From the NCBI GenBank assembly GCA_028700185.1, contig JAQVTF010000013.1, positions 1 to 40,219 of the forward strand: a stretch of 40,219 nt of DNA, in the 5' to 3' direction. The notes beneath the pieces are model-generated. The model saw only the letters and a list, made by a program, of their open reading frames with translations. It did no database searches and had not been told where the DNA came from. This DNA comes from Desulfobacteraceae bacterium. Its GTDB lineage: Bacteria > Desulfobacterota > Desulfobacteria > Desulfobacterales > UBA2174. A program made the position numbers and the translations under genes. Positions 15,507 through 23,983 of this stretch are shown here, one piece after another (position 1 is the stretch's first letter; each line of letters opens with the position of its first letter).

Positions 15507-17447
15507 ATGACCGCCAGCGCCGAGACTTTCGAATTCAAGACCGAAGTCAAGCAACTGCTCAAACTGATCGTCAACTCGCTCTACTCCAACCGGGACATCT
15601 TTCTCAGAGAGCTGATTTCCAACGCCTCGGATGCCATCGACCGGTTGCGTTTCGCCGCCCAGACCCGGCCGGAACTGATCGACGATGACATCGGGTTCCG
15701 CATCCGCCTGATTCCCGACGGCATCCGCCAGACCTTGACCATCGCCGACAACGGCATCGGCATGACCCGTGAGGAGGTCATCGCCAATATCGGCACCATC
15801 GCCCAGAGCGGCACGGCCGCTTTCATGGAAGCCCTGGACCGGGCCAAGGCCCAGGCCGACGGACTGTCACCGGAGCTTATCGGTCAGTTCGGCGTCGGCT
15901 TCTACAGCGCGTTCATGGTGGCCGAAAAGGTGGAGCTGATCACCCGGGCCGCCGGCAGCGACACCGCGGTGCGCTGGGAATCCCATGGCGATGGCACCTA
16001 TCTCATCGAGGAAGCCTCCCGCCCCGAACGCGGCACCACCATCACGTTGCACCTGCGCAAGCGGGAAAAGGACGAAAAGGATTACACCGACGCCTGGGTG
16101 ATCCGGGATATCGTCAAGCGCCACTCGGATTTCATCTCCTATCCCATCGTGATGGACGTGGAGCGGGTCGAACCGATTCCCGAAGCCGAGCAGCTCAAGG
16201 ACAAGGACGGCAAGCCCATGGGGGAAACCACCCGCAAGGTGGTACGTGAAGAGACGTTGAACTCCATGAAGGCCATCTGGGCCCGGCCCAAGGACGAGGT
16301 CACCGACGAAGAGCACAAACAGTTCTACCAGCACCTCACCCGGGACTGGAAGGACCCCCTGGAACGGCTGCACATGAAATTCGAGGGCGCCACCGAGTAC
16401 ACGGCCCTGCTGTATATTCCCTCCCAGGCGCCCTTCGACCTGTTTCATCCCGAGCGCCACCACGGCGTCCATCTCTACTGCAAACGCGTCTTCATCATGG
16501 AGGACTGCCAGGAGCTGCTGCCCGAGTACTTCGGCTTCGTGCGGGGGGTGGTGGACGCCCCGGACCTGAATCTCAACGTCTCCCGCGAGATCCTCCAGCA
16601 CGATCCCCTGGTGCGCAACATCCGGCGCAACCTCGTCAAACGTCTCTTCGAGGTCCTCGGCAAGATGGAGCCGGCCAAATACGAAACGTTTTACAAGGAA
16701 TTCGGCCAGATGCTCAAGATCGGCGTCCACACCGACCACGAGAACCGGACCAAGGTGGCCGAGCTGATCCGCTATCCTACCACCACCAGCAACGGCGAGT
16801 TGGTGTCGCTGAAAACCTACGTCGAGCACATGAAGCCGGATCAAAAAGAGATCTACTACATCACCGGCGACAACCTCGATGTCCTGCGCCACAGCCCCCA
16901 CCTGGAGCAACTGAAGGAAAAGGGCTACGAGGTGCTGCTCATGGCCGATCCCATCGACGAATGGGTGGTACAGGCGTTGCCCGAGTACGACGGCAAAAAA
17001 CTGGTGAGCGCCGAGAAGGGAGACCTGGCCCTGGATGACGCCGAGGCCGCCAAGTCCGAGGACTTCGATCCCCTCTTCGCCTTCCTGCGCACCCATTTGG
17101 AGGACAAGGTCAAGGAGGTGCGCCGCTCGACCCATCTCAAGGAATCGGTGGCTTGCCTCTCCGGGGACGCCCAGGATCTGTCGGCCTACATGGAAAAGAT
17201 TCTCAAAGCCTCCGGCCAGCCGGTGCCCGAGGTCAAACGAGTGCTGGAACTGAACCTGGCGCATCCGGTGGTGACCGGGATCAAAACCCTGTATGACAAG
17301 GACCGCCAGGACGCGCGCCTCAAGGATTACGCCCGGCTGCTTTACGATCTGGCGCTGGTGGGGGAAGGCGGCAAACTGGAAAACCCGGCCTGGTTCTCCC
17401 AGAAGGTGGGGGCCCTGATGGCCGGCGCCCTGGAATCTCAAATCTGA
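15507..17447 (+). CDS. htpG: Molecular chaperone HtpG (Hsp90)
   Basis: This 646-aa cytosolic Hsp90 homologue is an ATP-driven chaperone dimer. The N-terminal GHKL ATPase domain shows the family signatures [29 protein letters not shown] and [14 protein letters not shown]. The middle domain includes [19 protein letters not shown] and LNVSREILQ, the latter with the catalytic-loop arginine. The C-terminal dimerisation domain ends with [20 protein letters not shown]. The start at 15507 ([10 protein letters not shown]) follows AGGAGG by about 5 nt; an in-frame upstream ATG-like extension to 15390 is non-family. A long hairpin and a J-domain gene lie just downstream. Confidence 0.97.
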   Translation: MTASAETFEFKTEVKQLLKLIVNSLYSNRDIFLRELISNASDAIDRLRFAAQTRPELIDDDIGFRIRLIPDGIRQTLTIADNGIGMTREEVIANIGTIAQSGTAAFMEALDRAKAQADGLSPELIGQFGVGFYSAFMVAEKVELITRAAGSDTAVRWESHGDGTYLIEEASRPERGTTITLHLRKREKDEKDYTDAWVIRDIVKRHSDFISYPIVMDVERVEPIPEAEQLKDKDGKPMGETTRKVVREETLNSMKAIWARPKDEVTDEEHKQFYQHLTRDWKDPLERLHMKFEGATEYTALLYIPSQAPFDLFHPERHHGVHLYCKRVFIMEDCQELLPEYFGFVRGVVDAPDLNLNVSREILQHDPLVRNIRRNLVKRLFEVLGKMEPAKYETFYKEFGQMLKIGVHTDHENRTKVAELIRYPTTTSNGELVSLKTYVEHMKPDQKEIYYITGDNLDVLRHSPHLEQLKEKGYEVLLMADPIDEWVVQALPEYDGKKLVSAEKGDLALDDAEAAKSEDFDPLFAFLRTHLEDKVKEVRRSTHLKESVACLSGDAQDLSAYMEKILKASGQPVPEVKRVLELNLAHPVVTGIKTLYDKDRQDARLKDYARLLYDLALVGEGGKLENPAWFSQKVGALMAGALESQI

Positions 17448-17464
17448 GATGTGACCTCTCAAAT

Positions 17465-17501
17465 GGATCGGATTCGACGGCGCTGCCGCCGAATCCGATC
17501 C
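17465..17501 (+). repeat. Long perfect-arm hairpin between htpG and the J-domain gene
   Basis: GGATCGGATTCG (17465-17476) pairs with CGAATCCGATCC (17490-17501); inside, CGGC pairs with GCCG around a GCT triloop, separated by one A/C mismatch. This makes a nearly continuous 16-bp stem. No T-tract follows, so classical termination is unlikely. It ends 10 nt before the next start codon and could stabilise the htpG message or restrict initiation of the downstream gene. Confidence 0.6.
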
Positions 17502-17511
17502 CGGGGGTGCG

Positions 17512-17937
17512 ATGATCCGCTGGATTCTGGGCCTTCTCGGCTTGCTTTACGTCATCAGCCCCGTTGATCTGCTCCCCGACACGATGGTCCTGCGCGGCTG
17601 GATCGACGATCTTTTCGTTCTCTACCTGCTCTACCGTTACTACCTCAAACCCTTTCTCGGCGCCCGCCAGAGTTTTCGCCGGAGCAGTCCCCGAGCCGAC
17701 GACACCACCGGCACGGGGTCGCGGACCGACGCAAACGCCCAGGACCCCTATCGGGTGCTGGGCCTGTCCGCCGACGCCACGGCCGAGGAGATCCACCGGG
17801 CCTACCGCCAACTGGCCGCCAAGTATCATCCGGACAAGGTGGCGCACCTGGGCGAAGAGTTTCGCCGCCTCGCCGAACAGCGGTTCAAGGAAATCCAGGC
17901 CGCCTACCAGACGCTCAAGCAACGCCGCCGGCTCTGA
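17512..17937 (+). CDS. J-domain (DnaJ-like) protein with N-terminal DUF1232-like membrane segment
   Basis: This 141-aa protein opens with a hydrophobic MIRWILGLLGLLYVISPVDL, then LPDTMVLRGWIDDLFVLYLL. The ISPVDLLPD...GWIDD pattern is typical of DUF1232 (YkvA-like) proteins. After a polar linker, residues 78-141 form a J domain, with DPYRVLGLSADATAEEI, the HPD motif in KYHPDK, and FKEIQAAYQTLK. It would stimulate an Hsp70 ATPase at the membrane; DnaK is encoded about 14 kb away. There are no G/F or zinc-finger regions, so it is not classical DnaJ. It lies 64 nt after htpG, beyond a long hairpin, and is convergent with the GDPD gene with 13 nt between them. Confidence 0.88.
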   Translation: MIRWILGLLGLLYVISPVDLLPDTMVLRGWIDDLFVLYLLYRYYLKPFLGARQSFRRSSPRADDTTGTGSRTDANAQDPYRVLGLSADATAEEIHRAYRQLAAKYHPDKVAHLGEEFRRLAEQRFKEIQAAYQTLKQRRRL

Positions 17938-17950
17938 GATGCCCCGCGTC

Positions 17951-18829
17951 TCAATGCGAAGCCGCCTCGGCGTCCAGGCCGGAACCGGCTTTCCGGCAAG
18001 CAGCCGCCAGACCCGCGGCGCGGTCGGAAAAAATCCAGTCCGTTCCCCGCCGGATCTCCCGATACAGTCCCTTCTCGCTGTTCACCATGCCGCAACCCAC
18101 CTGCTGTCCCCAGTGCTGGTGCCGTTTCATCGTCTTGTTGCCCACCAGGAGGAAATGTCCGCAAACGCCACCGTAACCGCGGGCCAACGCCAGCCGGCTG
18201 GACGTCTTCACATCGGCCCAGGCGATGGGCAGCATTGCCCGGAGGGGGCTGAAACCGCAGTAGGCGAACATGCCCGGATCGAGGCTGAGCAGATGATATG
18301 CGTCCACCGGGCGCAAGGGGGCCAGGGTGGCCGCCAGAATCCCCATCTGGGTGTGAAACCGGCGGTAGGGCTCGGCCTTGATTTCGATCATCAGGTGCCG
18401 ACGACCGCCGTAGCGCGCCACCACCTCGGCCAGAGTGGCCAGGGGCGGAAAAAACGACCGGGCCTCGGCCAAACGCAAATCGGCCAATCGGCGTGACACC
18501 CCGGCCATGCGGCCCAGATCCGGATCGTGAAACACCACCGGTTGCAGATCGGCGGTCCACCGCAGGTCGAGTTCCAGCCCCCATACATTCGCCCGGTCGG
18601 CCCGGTCGAAGGCGGCCAGGGTGTTTTCAAAAACACGCCGGTTGTCGTATTCGCCCCGGTGGGAAACGATGCGCGCGGCGGCCAGGCGATCCGGGAGCGG
18701 CGGAGCAACGGCGCAAACGCGCACGTAGCGATCCGCCAAGCGCTGGAAGGCCGTTTCCATCCATTTTCTCACCGCTCGCCGCATTCCCCGGTCAGGGGGT
18801 GGCGTGCCGGCGCCGCGGTTGGTTTCCAT
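17951..18829 (-). CDS. Glycerophosphodiester phosphodiesterase family protein
   Basis: This 292-aa protein has the GDPD TIM-barrel motifs: SHRGEYDN and FENTLAAFDRA (catalytic HR and Glu), GLELDLRWTADLQPVVFHDPD (Glu, Asp and second His), and MIEIKAE. The expected reaction splits glycerophosphodiesters into an alcohol and glycerol-3-phosphate. There is no signal peptide, so it should be cytoplasmic. I prefer ATG 18829 (METNRGAG); an in-frame GTG at 18844 would add five residues. It is the last gene of a minus-strand group with the mltB-like and small PLDc_N-like genes. Family assignment is firm; the physiological substrate is not known. Confidence 0.85.
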   Translation of the reverse strand: METNRGAGTPPPDRGMRRAVRKWMETAFQRLADRYVRVCAVAPPLPDRLAAARIVSHRGEYDNRRVFENTLAAFDRADRANVWGLELDLRWTADLQPVVFHDPDLGRMAGVSRRLADLRLAEARSFFPPLATLAEVVARYGGRRHLMIEIKAEPYRRFHTQMGILAATLAPLRPVDAYHLLSLDPGMFAYCGFSPLRAMLPIAWADVKTSSRLALARGYGGVCGHFLLVGNKTMKRHQHWGQQVGCGMVNSEKGLYREIRRGTDWIFSDRAAGLAAACRKAGSGLDAEAASH

Positions 18830-18862
18830 GGTCAGGTCACCCACCGCCGGAACGATACCGGC

Positions 18863-19066
18863 TCAAGCCGGCTTCCGTCCCTGGCGAAACCCGAAAAGCA
18901 GATAAACGATGAAGCCGACGAAGGGAACGCCGGCCACCACCACCCAGAGGACCTTGCGGCCCGGAGAGCCGAACTCCTTCTGGATGCTGTCCACCAGCGC
19001 CCAGATCGTTGCGAAAAAAAACGGCACCACCAGAGCCAGAAAGGTCGAGAGGGTTTTCAGATCCAT
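18863..19066 (-). CDS. Small PLDc_N-like membrane protein
   Basis: This 67-aa protein has two transmembrane helices (FLALVVPFFFATIWALVD and VLWVVVAGVPFVGFIVYLLF) separated by a short basic loop (GSPGRK), followed by a basic tail GFRQGRKPA. The second helix with VPFVGFIVYLLFG matches the phospholipase D N-terminal (PLDc_N) module, which also occurs alone in many bacteria. No catalytic domain follows. A GGTGGG site precedes the ATG. It sits 16 nt after the mltB-like stop and 33 nt before the GDPD start, so all three are probably co-transcribed. Function unknown. Confidence 0.7.
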   Translation of the reverse strand: MDLKTLSTFLALVVPFFFATIWALVDSIQKEFGSPGRKVLWVVVAGVPFVGFIVYLLFGFRQGRKPA

Positions 19067-19082
19067 CCCACCGTTATCCTTA

Positions 19083-19949
19083 TTATCCGCCGAGCTGGTC
19101 GGCGATGTTCAAGATGGTTTCGGCGTAGGGTTTGCTGTAGTTGTAGCGCAGAATGACCCGGTAGCGCTGGTCCCGGGCCATCCCGGGACGCCAGCGGTGG
19201 TGGCGCAGGTAATTTCCCACCGAGGCAATGGCATCGGTGTGGTTGAACAGGTCCACGCGACCGTCCCCATCGCCGTCCAGTGCCAAGCGGAGGGCGTTGC
19301 TCGGCATGAACTGACAGATGCCCATGGCCCCGGCGTAGGAGCCGGGGACGGTCAGCGGATCGATTCCCTCCCGGGCCGTAAACCGCAGAAAAGCCTTCAG
19401 CTCCTCGTAAGCCCAGGCGGACTTGGCGTCGGCCTTGGCGGCAAACCGGTCGGAGGAAATCCGACGCTCCGGGGGAATTTGCTCCCAGAACCGCTGGCGC
19501 ACCGCCGGATCGGACAGCGCCGCCATGGTCGAAAGGGTGCTGAGGACCCGTCGGTTGCCGGTGTAGGTCCCCAGGCGGGTCTCCACGAGCAAAATCCCCG
19601 TGATCACCTCGGAAGGGACACCGTGGGCCGTCTCGGCCGCCGCCAGGGCGTCGCTGTGTCGCGCCATGTAGCGTCGGGCCCGTTCGATGGCTTCGGGGGC
19701 GGCAAACTGACCGTAGTTGAGCCGCCCTTCGCTGTGAACGAAAAACAGCGCCACCCCCTCGGTTTCGAAAACGCTCCCGGGATCATCGTAAAGGGCCTGG
19801 ACCTGCTCGGCGGCAAACCCCTCGGCCACCAGGCGGGCGGACAAGCCGGAAAACGGGTTGTCCGCCGATGCCGGGGGCGGATTTATCCCCGTCAGGCTCA
19901 GGCAGAGGAGAAAACCGATGACCGTGGCTGTGGGACGAAAACGGATCAT
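19083..19949 (-). CDS. MltB-family lytic murein transglycosylase
   Basis: This 288-aa exported protein has a signal peptide (MIRFRPTATVIGFLLCLSLT, cleaved near ASA-DN) and the SLT_2 domain. Family motifs are ILLVETRLGTYTGN (with the catalytic Glu), PGSYAGAMGICQFMPSNALR, DGDGDGRVDLFNHTDAIASV and NYLRHHRW, and the C-terminal RYNYSKPYAETIL. It cleaves glycan strands of peptidoglycan to form 1,6-anhydro ends in the periplasm. There is no lipobox cysteine, unlike E. coli MltB, so it is probably soluble or held by the uncleaved signal. The start at 19949 has GGAG 5 nt upstream and gives a clean signal; the longer frame to 20198 overlaps the radA promoter region. Confidence 0.9.
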   Translation of the reverse strand: MIRFRPTATVIGFLLCLSLTGINPPPASADNPFSGLSARLVAEGFAAEQVQALYDDPGSVFETEGVALFFVHSEGRLNYGQFAAPEAIERARRYMARHSDALAAAETAHGVPSEVITGILLVETRLGTYTGNRRVLSTLSTMAALSDPAVRQRFWEQIPPERRISSDRFAAKADAKSAWAYEELKAFLRFTAREGIDPLTVPGSYAGAMGICQFMPSNALRLALDGDGDGRVDLFNHTDAIASVGNYLRHHRWRPGMARDQRYRVILRYNYSKPYAETILNIADQLGG

Positions 19950-20074
19950 AACGACTCCAATGTGCCGGGAAATAAACCGGCCAGCAAGGTTCCTGTTGAT
20001 TTTATCACCCACAAATTGGCATGCTAACGTCCTTGGTGTCAATTGAAGTCCACCTTCGACGGCGACGACTGCCC

Positions 20075-21439
20075 ATGAGCCGAAAGACCGAAAAAACCGT
20101 TTACACTTGCCAGCAGTGCGGCCACACCAGTCCCAAGTGGCTGGGCCGCTGCCCGGAATGCGGCCAGTGGGACACCCTGGTGGAAGAGGTGGTGCCAACG
20201 GCGGCGGCCCGTCCAGGAATGCCCGTGGTCGAGGCTGCCGTTCCCGTGCCCATCGACACGGTGAGCGTCTCGGAGGAGTTTCGCCTCCCCACCGGCATCG
20301 GCGAGCTGGACCGGGTCCTGGGCGGCGGGGTGGTGCCCGGGGCCTTGGTACTCATCGGCGGGGATCCGGGTATCGGCAAGTCGACGTTGATGCTCCAGAC
20401 CCTTCACGGGCTGGCTGCCGCCGGTCGGAAGGTGCTCTATGTCTCCGGCGAGGAATCGATCCGCCAGATCCGGCTCCGCAGCCAGCGGCTGGGGACCCTG
20501 GCCCCGGGGCTGCTGGTGGTCTCGGAAATCGATGTGGCCGCCGTTTTGGCCATGGTGGAAAAGCACCGGCCCGACGTACTGGTCATCGACTCGATCCAGA
20601 CCATGTTCAGCACCGAACTCTCCTCGGCCCCGGGCAGCGTCAGCCAGGTGCGCGAGTCGGCCCTGCGCCTGATGCTGATGGCCAAGCGCTCCGGCACGCC
20701 GGTCTTTCTGGTGGGGCACGTCACCAAGGACGGCAGCCTGGCCGGACCGCGCCTGCTGGAGCACATGGTGGACACGGTGCTGTATTTCGAGGGCGACGGC
20801 AACCATGTCTACCGGATCCTGCGGGCGGTGAAAAACCGTTTCGGCTCCACCAACGAGATCGGGGTTTTCGAAATGAACACCCGGGGCCTAATTGAAGTGG
20901 CCAATCCCTCGGCGGTGTTCCTGGCCGAGAGGCCCGAGGCGGCCCCCGGGTCGGTGGTCACCGCCGCCATGGAAGGCACCCGCCCGATCCTGGTGGAAAT
21001 CCAGGCCCTGGCCACCGGCACCCCTTTGGGCACCCCGCGACGCACCGTGCTGGGCCTGGACCGCAACCGGGTGGCCCTGCTCACTGCGGTGCTGGAAAAA
21101 AAAATCGGCCTGCCCCTCATGGGCCACGATGTTTTTCTCAACGTGGCCGGCGGCGTCCGCATAGACGAACCGGCCGTGGACCTGGCCGTAATCTCGGCGG
21201 TGGCCTCCAGCTTTCTGGACAAACCGGTGATCGGACAAACCGTGGTGCTGGGGGAAGTGGGGCTCACGGGCGAGGTGCGCGCAGTGAGCCAACTGCAGCT
21301 ACGCCTGCTCGAGGCGGCCAAGATGGGCTTTACCCGCTGCATTGTGCCCGCCGGCAGTCGGCGCCGGATCGAGGCGCCCAAAGGCATTACCATCCAGGCA
21401 GTGCGTCAGGTGGCCGAGGCCATGGAGGTACTCTTCTGA
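20075..21439 (+). CDS. radA: DNA repair protein RadA
   Basis: This 454-aa RecA-related helicase promotes branch migration during recombinational repair. It has an N-terminal zinc finger (C12, C15, C26, C29), Walker A GGDPGIGKST at 95-104, Walker B (VLVIDSIQTMF), the RadA-specific KNRFGSTNEIG around 252-262, and a Lon-like C-terminal domain. Start ATG 20075 (MSRKTEKTVYTC) is set just before the zinc finger; an in-frame ATG at 20021 adds residues foreign to the family. It is divergent from the mltB-like gene, with 125 bp for both promoters, and is followed by rlmE after 57 nt. All motifs are intact. Confidence 0.96.
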   Translation: MSRKTEKTVYTCQQCGHTSPKWLGRCPECGQWDTLVEEVVPTAAARPGMPVVEAAVPVPIDTVSVSEEFRLPTGIGELDRVLGGGVVPGALVLIGGDPGIGKSTLMLQTLHGLAAAGRKVLYVSGEESIRQIRLRSQRLGTLAPGLLVVSEIDVAAVLAMVEKHRPDVLVIDSIQTMFSTELSSAPGSVSQVRESALRLMLMAKRSGTPVFLVGHVTKDGSLAGPRLLEHMVDTVLYFEGDGNHVYRILRAVKNRFGSTNEIGVFEMNTRGLIEVANPSAVFLAERPEAAPGSVVTAAMEGTRPILVEIQALATGTPLGTPRRTVLGLDRNRVALLTAVLEKKIGLPLMGHDVFLNVAGGVRIDEPAVDLAVISAVASSFLDKPVIGQTVVLGEVGLTGEVRAVSQLQLRLLEAAKMGFTRCIVPAGSRRRIEAPKGITIQAVRQVAEAMEVLF

Positions 21440-21496
21440 CGGTGCAGTGGCGACTCATCCCATTCATTTTCATTGACTTTTTAGATAGTTGAGGCT

Positions 21497-22108
21497 ATGA
21501 CACGACCCACTTCAGGCGGCAATCGCTGGGCGGACCACTACACCCGCAAGGCCAAGCAGGACGGCTACGCGGCTCGCTCGGTGTACAAATTGGAGGAAAT
21601 CCAGGCCCGCCACCGGATTCTTCGGCCGGGTGACCGAGTCCTGGACCTGGGTTGCGCCCCGGGAAGCTGGCTCGTGTTCGCCGCCCGGATCGTCGGCCCC
21701 CAAGGCAGGGTGGTGGGCCTCGACCTGAAGCCGGTGACCATCGCCTTGCCGGCCCAGGTATGCACTCTGGTGGCGGACTTGCGGAATTCCGAATCGGTGG
21801 GAGAAGAAATTGGAGCGGACGGTTTCGACGTCGTTCTGAGCGACATGGCCCCTTCCACCACCGGCAACCGCACCACCGACGCAGCCCGATCCTTCGATTT
21901 GGCCATGTCGGCCCTGGAGGTGGCCCGCACCCGGCTCAGATCCGGCGGCGGCTTCGTGTGCAAAATTTTCCAGGGACCGGATGCCAAACTTTTCGAGGCG
22001 GCCGTGCGCCGGCTTTTCCCGGAAACACGTCTTTTCAAACCGCAGAGCAGTCGCAAGGCCAGCAGGGAAATTTTCGTCATCGGCAAAGGGAAACGACAGG
22101 AGGAATGA
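21497..22108 (+). CDS. rlmE: 23S rRNA (uridine-2'-O)-methyltransferase RlmE (FtsJ/RrmJ)
   Basis: This 203-aa SAM-dependent enzyme methylates the ribose of a universally conserved uridine in the 23S rRNA A-loop. The K-D-K-E catalytic tetrad is visible in ARSVYKL, LSDMAPSTTGN, FVCKIFQG and SSRKASREIF. The SAM-binding motif is VLDLGCAPGSW. The start ATG at 21497 gives the standard length. It lies 57 nt after radA and 3 nt before yebC. RlmE is usually heat-inducible in E. coli (with ftsH), but here it is separated from ftsH by 15 kb and no heat-shock promoter is evident. Confidence 0.95.
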   Translation: MTRPTSGGNRWADHYTRKAKQDGYAARSVYKLEEIQARHRILRPGDRVLDLGCAPGSWLVFAARIVGPQGRVVGLDLKPVTIALPAQVCTLVADLRNSESVGEEIGADGFDVVLSDMAPSTTGNRTTDAARSFDLAMSALEVARTRLRSGGGFVCKIFQGPDAKLFEAAVRRLFPETRLFKPQSSRKASREIFVIGKGKRQEE

Positions 22109-22111
22109 TTC

Positions 22112-22849
22112 ATGTCCGGACATAACAAGTGGTCGACCATCAAACATAAGAAGGCCGCCACGGACGCCAAGCGCGGCAAAATTTTCACCAAACTGATCAA
22201 GGAAATCACCGTGGCGGCGCGCATGGGCGGCGGCGATCCCAACGCCAATCCGCGCCTGCGGCTGGCCTTGATCAACGCTCGAACCGAAAACATGCCCAAG
22301 GAAAACGTCGAGCGGGCCATCAAAAAGGGCACCGGCGAACTGGAGGGGGTCAGCTACGAAGAGGTGACCTACGAGGGGTACGGACCCGGCGGAGCCGCGG
22401 TGATGGTGGAATCGCTCACCGACAACAAGAACCGCACCGTCGCCGAGGTGCGCCACTGCTTCACCAAGTGCGGCGGCAACCTCGCGGCGGCGGGAGGGGT
22501 CGCCTATCTTTTTGAAAAGAAGGGCGATATCACCGTATCCAAATCAGAAGCGGACGAGGACCGCCTCATGGAGATCGCCCTGGAGGCCGGCGCCGAGGAC
22601 GTGCGCGACGAGGACGACACCTGGGAGGTGATCTGCGCCCCGGCCGACTTCGAGACAGTGCGCGGTGCCATTGAAGCGGCGGGAATCGATATCGCTGAAG
22701 CCGAGGTCACCATGCTGCCGGCCAGCTACACGGCCCTGGAGGGCAAGGAAGCTGAGCAGATGGTGCGGCTGATGGACATGCTCGAAGACAACGATGACGT
22801 TCAGAAGGTGTACACCAACGCCGATATCCCCGATGAGATGGTGGGGTAA
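22112..22849 (+). CDS. yebC: YebC/PmpR family protein
   Basis: This 245-aa protein opens with the family signature [20 protein letters not shown] and contains [14 protein letters not shown] and [18 protein letters not shown]. Members act as transcriptional regulators (PmpR), and some help translation of proline-rich stretches. There are three typical domains and a normal length. AGGAGG lies 9 nt before the ATG, inside the end of rlmE. In many bacteria yebC precedes ruvC; here the transcript ends instead at a strong terminator, with the beta-lactamase-fold gene convergent beyond it. Confidence 0.95.
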   Translation: MSGHNKWSTIKHKKAATDAKRGKIFTKLIKEITVAARMGGGDPNANPRLRLALINARTENMPKENVERAIKKGTGELEGVSYEEVTYEGYGPGGAAVMVESLTDNKNRTVAEVRHCFTKCGGNLAAAGGVAYLFEKKGDITVSKSEADEDRLMEIALEAGAEDVRDEDDTWEVICAPADFETVRGAIEAAGIDIAEAEVTMLPASYTALEGKEAEQMVRLMDMLEDNDDVQKVYTNADIPDEMVG

Positions 22850-22863
22850 TCGGTTTCACACGC

Positions 22864-22900
22864 CGGGTTGTCGGACCAGTTCGCCCTTTCCGACAACCCG
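22864..22900. terminator. Bidirectional terminator between yebC and the beta-lactamase-fold gene
   Basis: CGGGTTGTCGGA (22864-22875) and TCCGACAACCCG (22889-22900) form a perfect 12-bp stem with a 13-nt loop, between two convergent genes. T-tracts are short on both sides (CCGTTTCC on plus), so efficiency is uncertain, but position and stem strength fit a shared terminator. Confidence 0.7.
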
Positions 22901-22927
22901 CCGTTTCCGCCCCGGCCCATCATCGCC

Positions 22928-23857
22928 TCAGCCCACCAGTCCGTGGCGCTCGCGCATGAAGGCGTAGACCAGAGCCGACACCTCGCGGATGACATCGCCG
23001 CGATCCCGCATCCAGCCGCCGTAGTCCTTGGCTCGGCGGTCCTTCTGGACGATGCCGATGAACGTATAGCGATGGGTGGCGCCCTGGGCGTCCCTGGCCG
23101 CCACGATCCCCATGTCGCCGCAGAGGTGGGCGGTGGAGCCGCTCTTGTGGTAGAGGTCGACGCTGGCCGGCACGACATCCACCCCGTCCTGGATCCGGTT
23201 GGGGCTGGGCAACCCCATATAATGCGCTATCTCCTTGATGAAGGGCAACCGGTCCTTGCACATGGCGAACAGGAACCGGCTGTAATCGTGGGCCGATGCC
23301 TGGTTGAGATAGGTCCTGCCGTTGCTGGGAATGAACTCGACGATGGCGGTCTGCCGGAAAATCCCGCCCGCGTGGCGCTTCAACACCCGCTCCACCTCGA
23401 GCGGCCGCTCCCTGGCGGGGCGCTCGGCGCCGACGCGATGGATGAAAAAATTCGAGGCCGGGTTGTCACTATGCCGGATCATCGCCTCCAGCTTCGCCCG
23501 GATTTGATTGTCGTAGGGGTACTTGCCGCTGTCCTCCAGGTGGCGGAAGAAATAAGCCTGGGCCAGGAACGGCTTGATCATGCTGGCGGCCTGTAGCGGC
23601 TTGTCCTCGTTGATGGACACCAGCTTGCTGCCGGTGGTGAAATCATAGACCGACCAGGCAGTGCGTTCGTCGGGAGGGATCCGGCCCGCCCGGCGAAGCT
23701 TCTGGATATGGGCGTTGACCTGCCGCCCCAGCGTCGGCTGCCCCGCCACCGCCTCGGGCACCCACAGCCCGCCCCCGATCCCGGCCGCGGCCCCGCCGGC
23801 CAGCAGACGCAGGAACATCCTCCGACTCAGCAGTTCTCGCGCGTGTGCATGTGACAT
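22928..23857 (-). CDS. Tat-exported serine hydrolase of the class A beta-lactamase fold
   Basis: This 309-aa protein has a twin-arginine-like signal (SRRMFLRLLAGGAAAG at 11-26, cleavage near AVA). It has the penicilloyl-serine transferase motifs: S92-x-x-K95 (ASMIKPF), SDN at 130-132, and KSG at 238-240. The segment matching the omega loop reads RTYLN, so the Glu that activates deacylating water in true class A enzymes seems to be absent. This argues against efficient beta-lactam hydrolysis and for a periplasmic transpeptidase- or esterase-like role. The start at 23857 was chosen for the signal; it lacks a good ribosome-binding site. It is last in a minus-strand run, 126 nt after nadA. Confidence 0.8.
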   Translation of the reverse strand: MSHAHARELLSRRMFLRLLAGGAAAGIGGGLWVPEAVAGQPTLGRQVNAHIQKLRRAGRIPPDERTAWSVYDFTTGSKLVSINEDKPLQAASMIKPFLAQAYFFRHLEDSGKYPYDNQIRAKLEAMIRHSDNPASNFFIHRVGAERPARERPLEVERVLKRHAGGIFRQTAIVEFIPSNGRTYLNQASAHDYSRFLFAMCKDRLPFIKEIAHYMGLPSPNRIQDGVDVVPASVDLYHKSGSTAHLCGDMGIVAARDAQGATHRYTFIGIVQKDRRAKDYGGWMRDRGDVIREVSALVYAFMRERHGLVG

Positions 23858-23983
23858 AAAGCGTTGACCCCGTTGCCTGTGGAATCCTCCGCATCGCCGC
23901 CCACCGGCCACAATCCGGTCGGGCATCACGCTAGGGCAGGATTAGAACATCGGCGGGGACGCCGCGGGCCAGGAACCGGCAAC

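Noticed and set aside
15867-17462. 531-codon minus-strand frame opposite htpG
   Set aside because: Shadow of the htpG reading frame with biased composition (H, G, L, V, Q) and no family features. The same applies to long frames opposite ftsH (37214-38812), dnaK (32752-33789) and pepA (894-2498).
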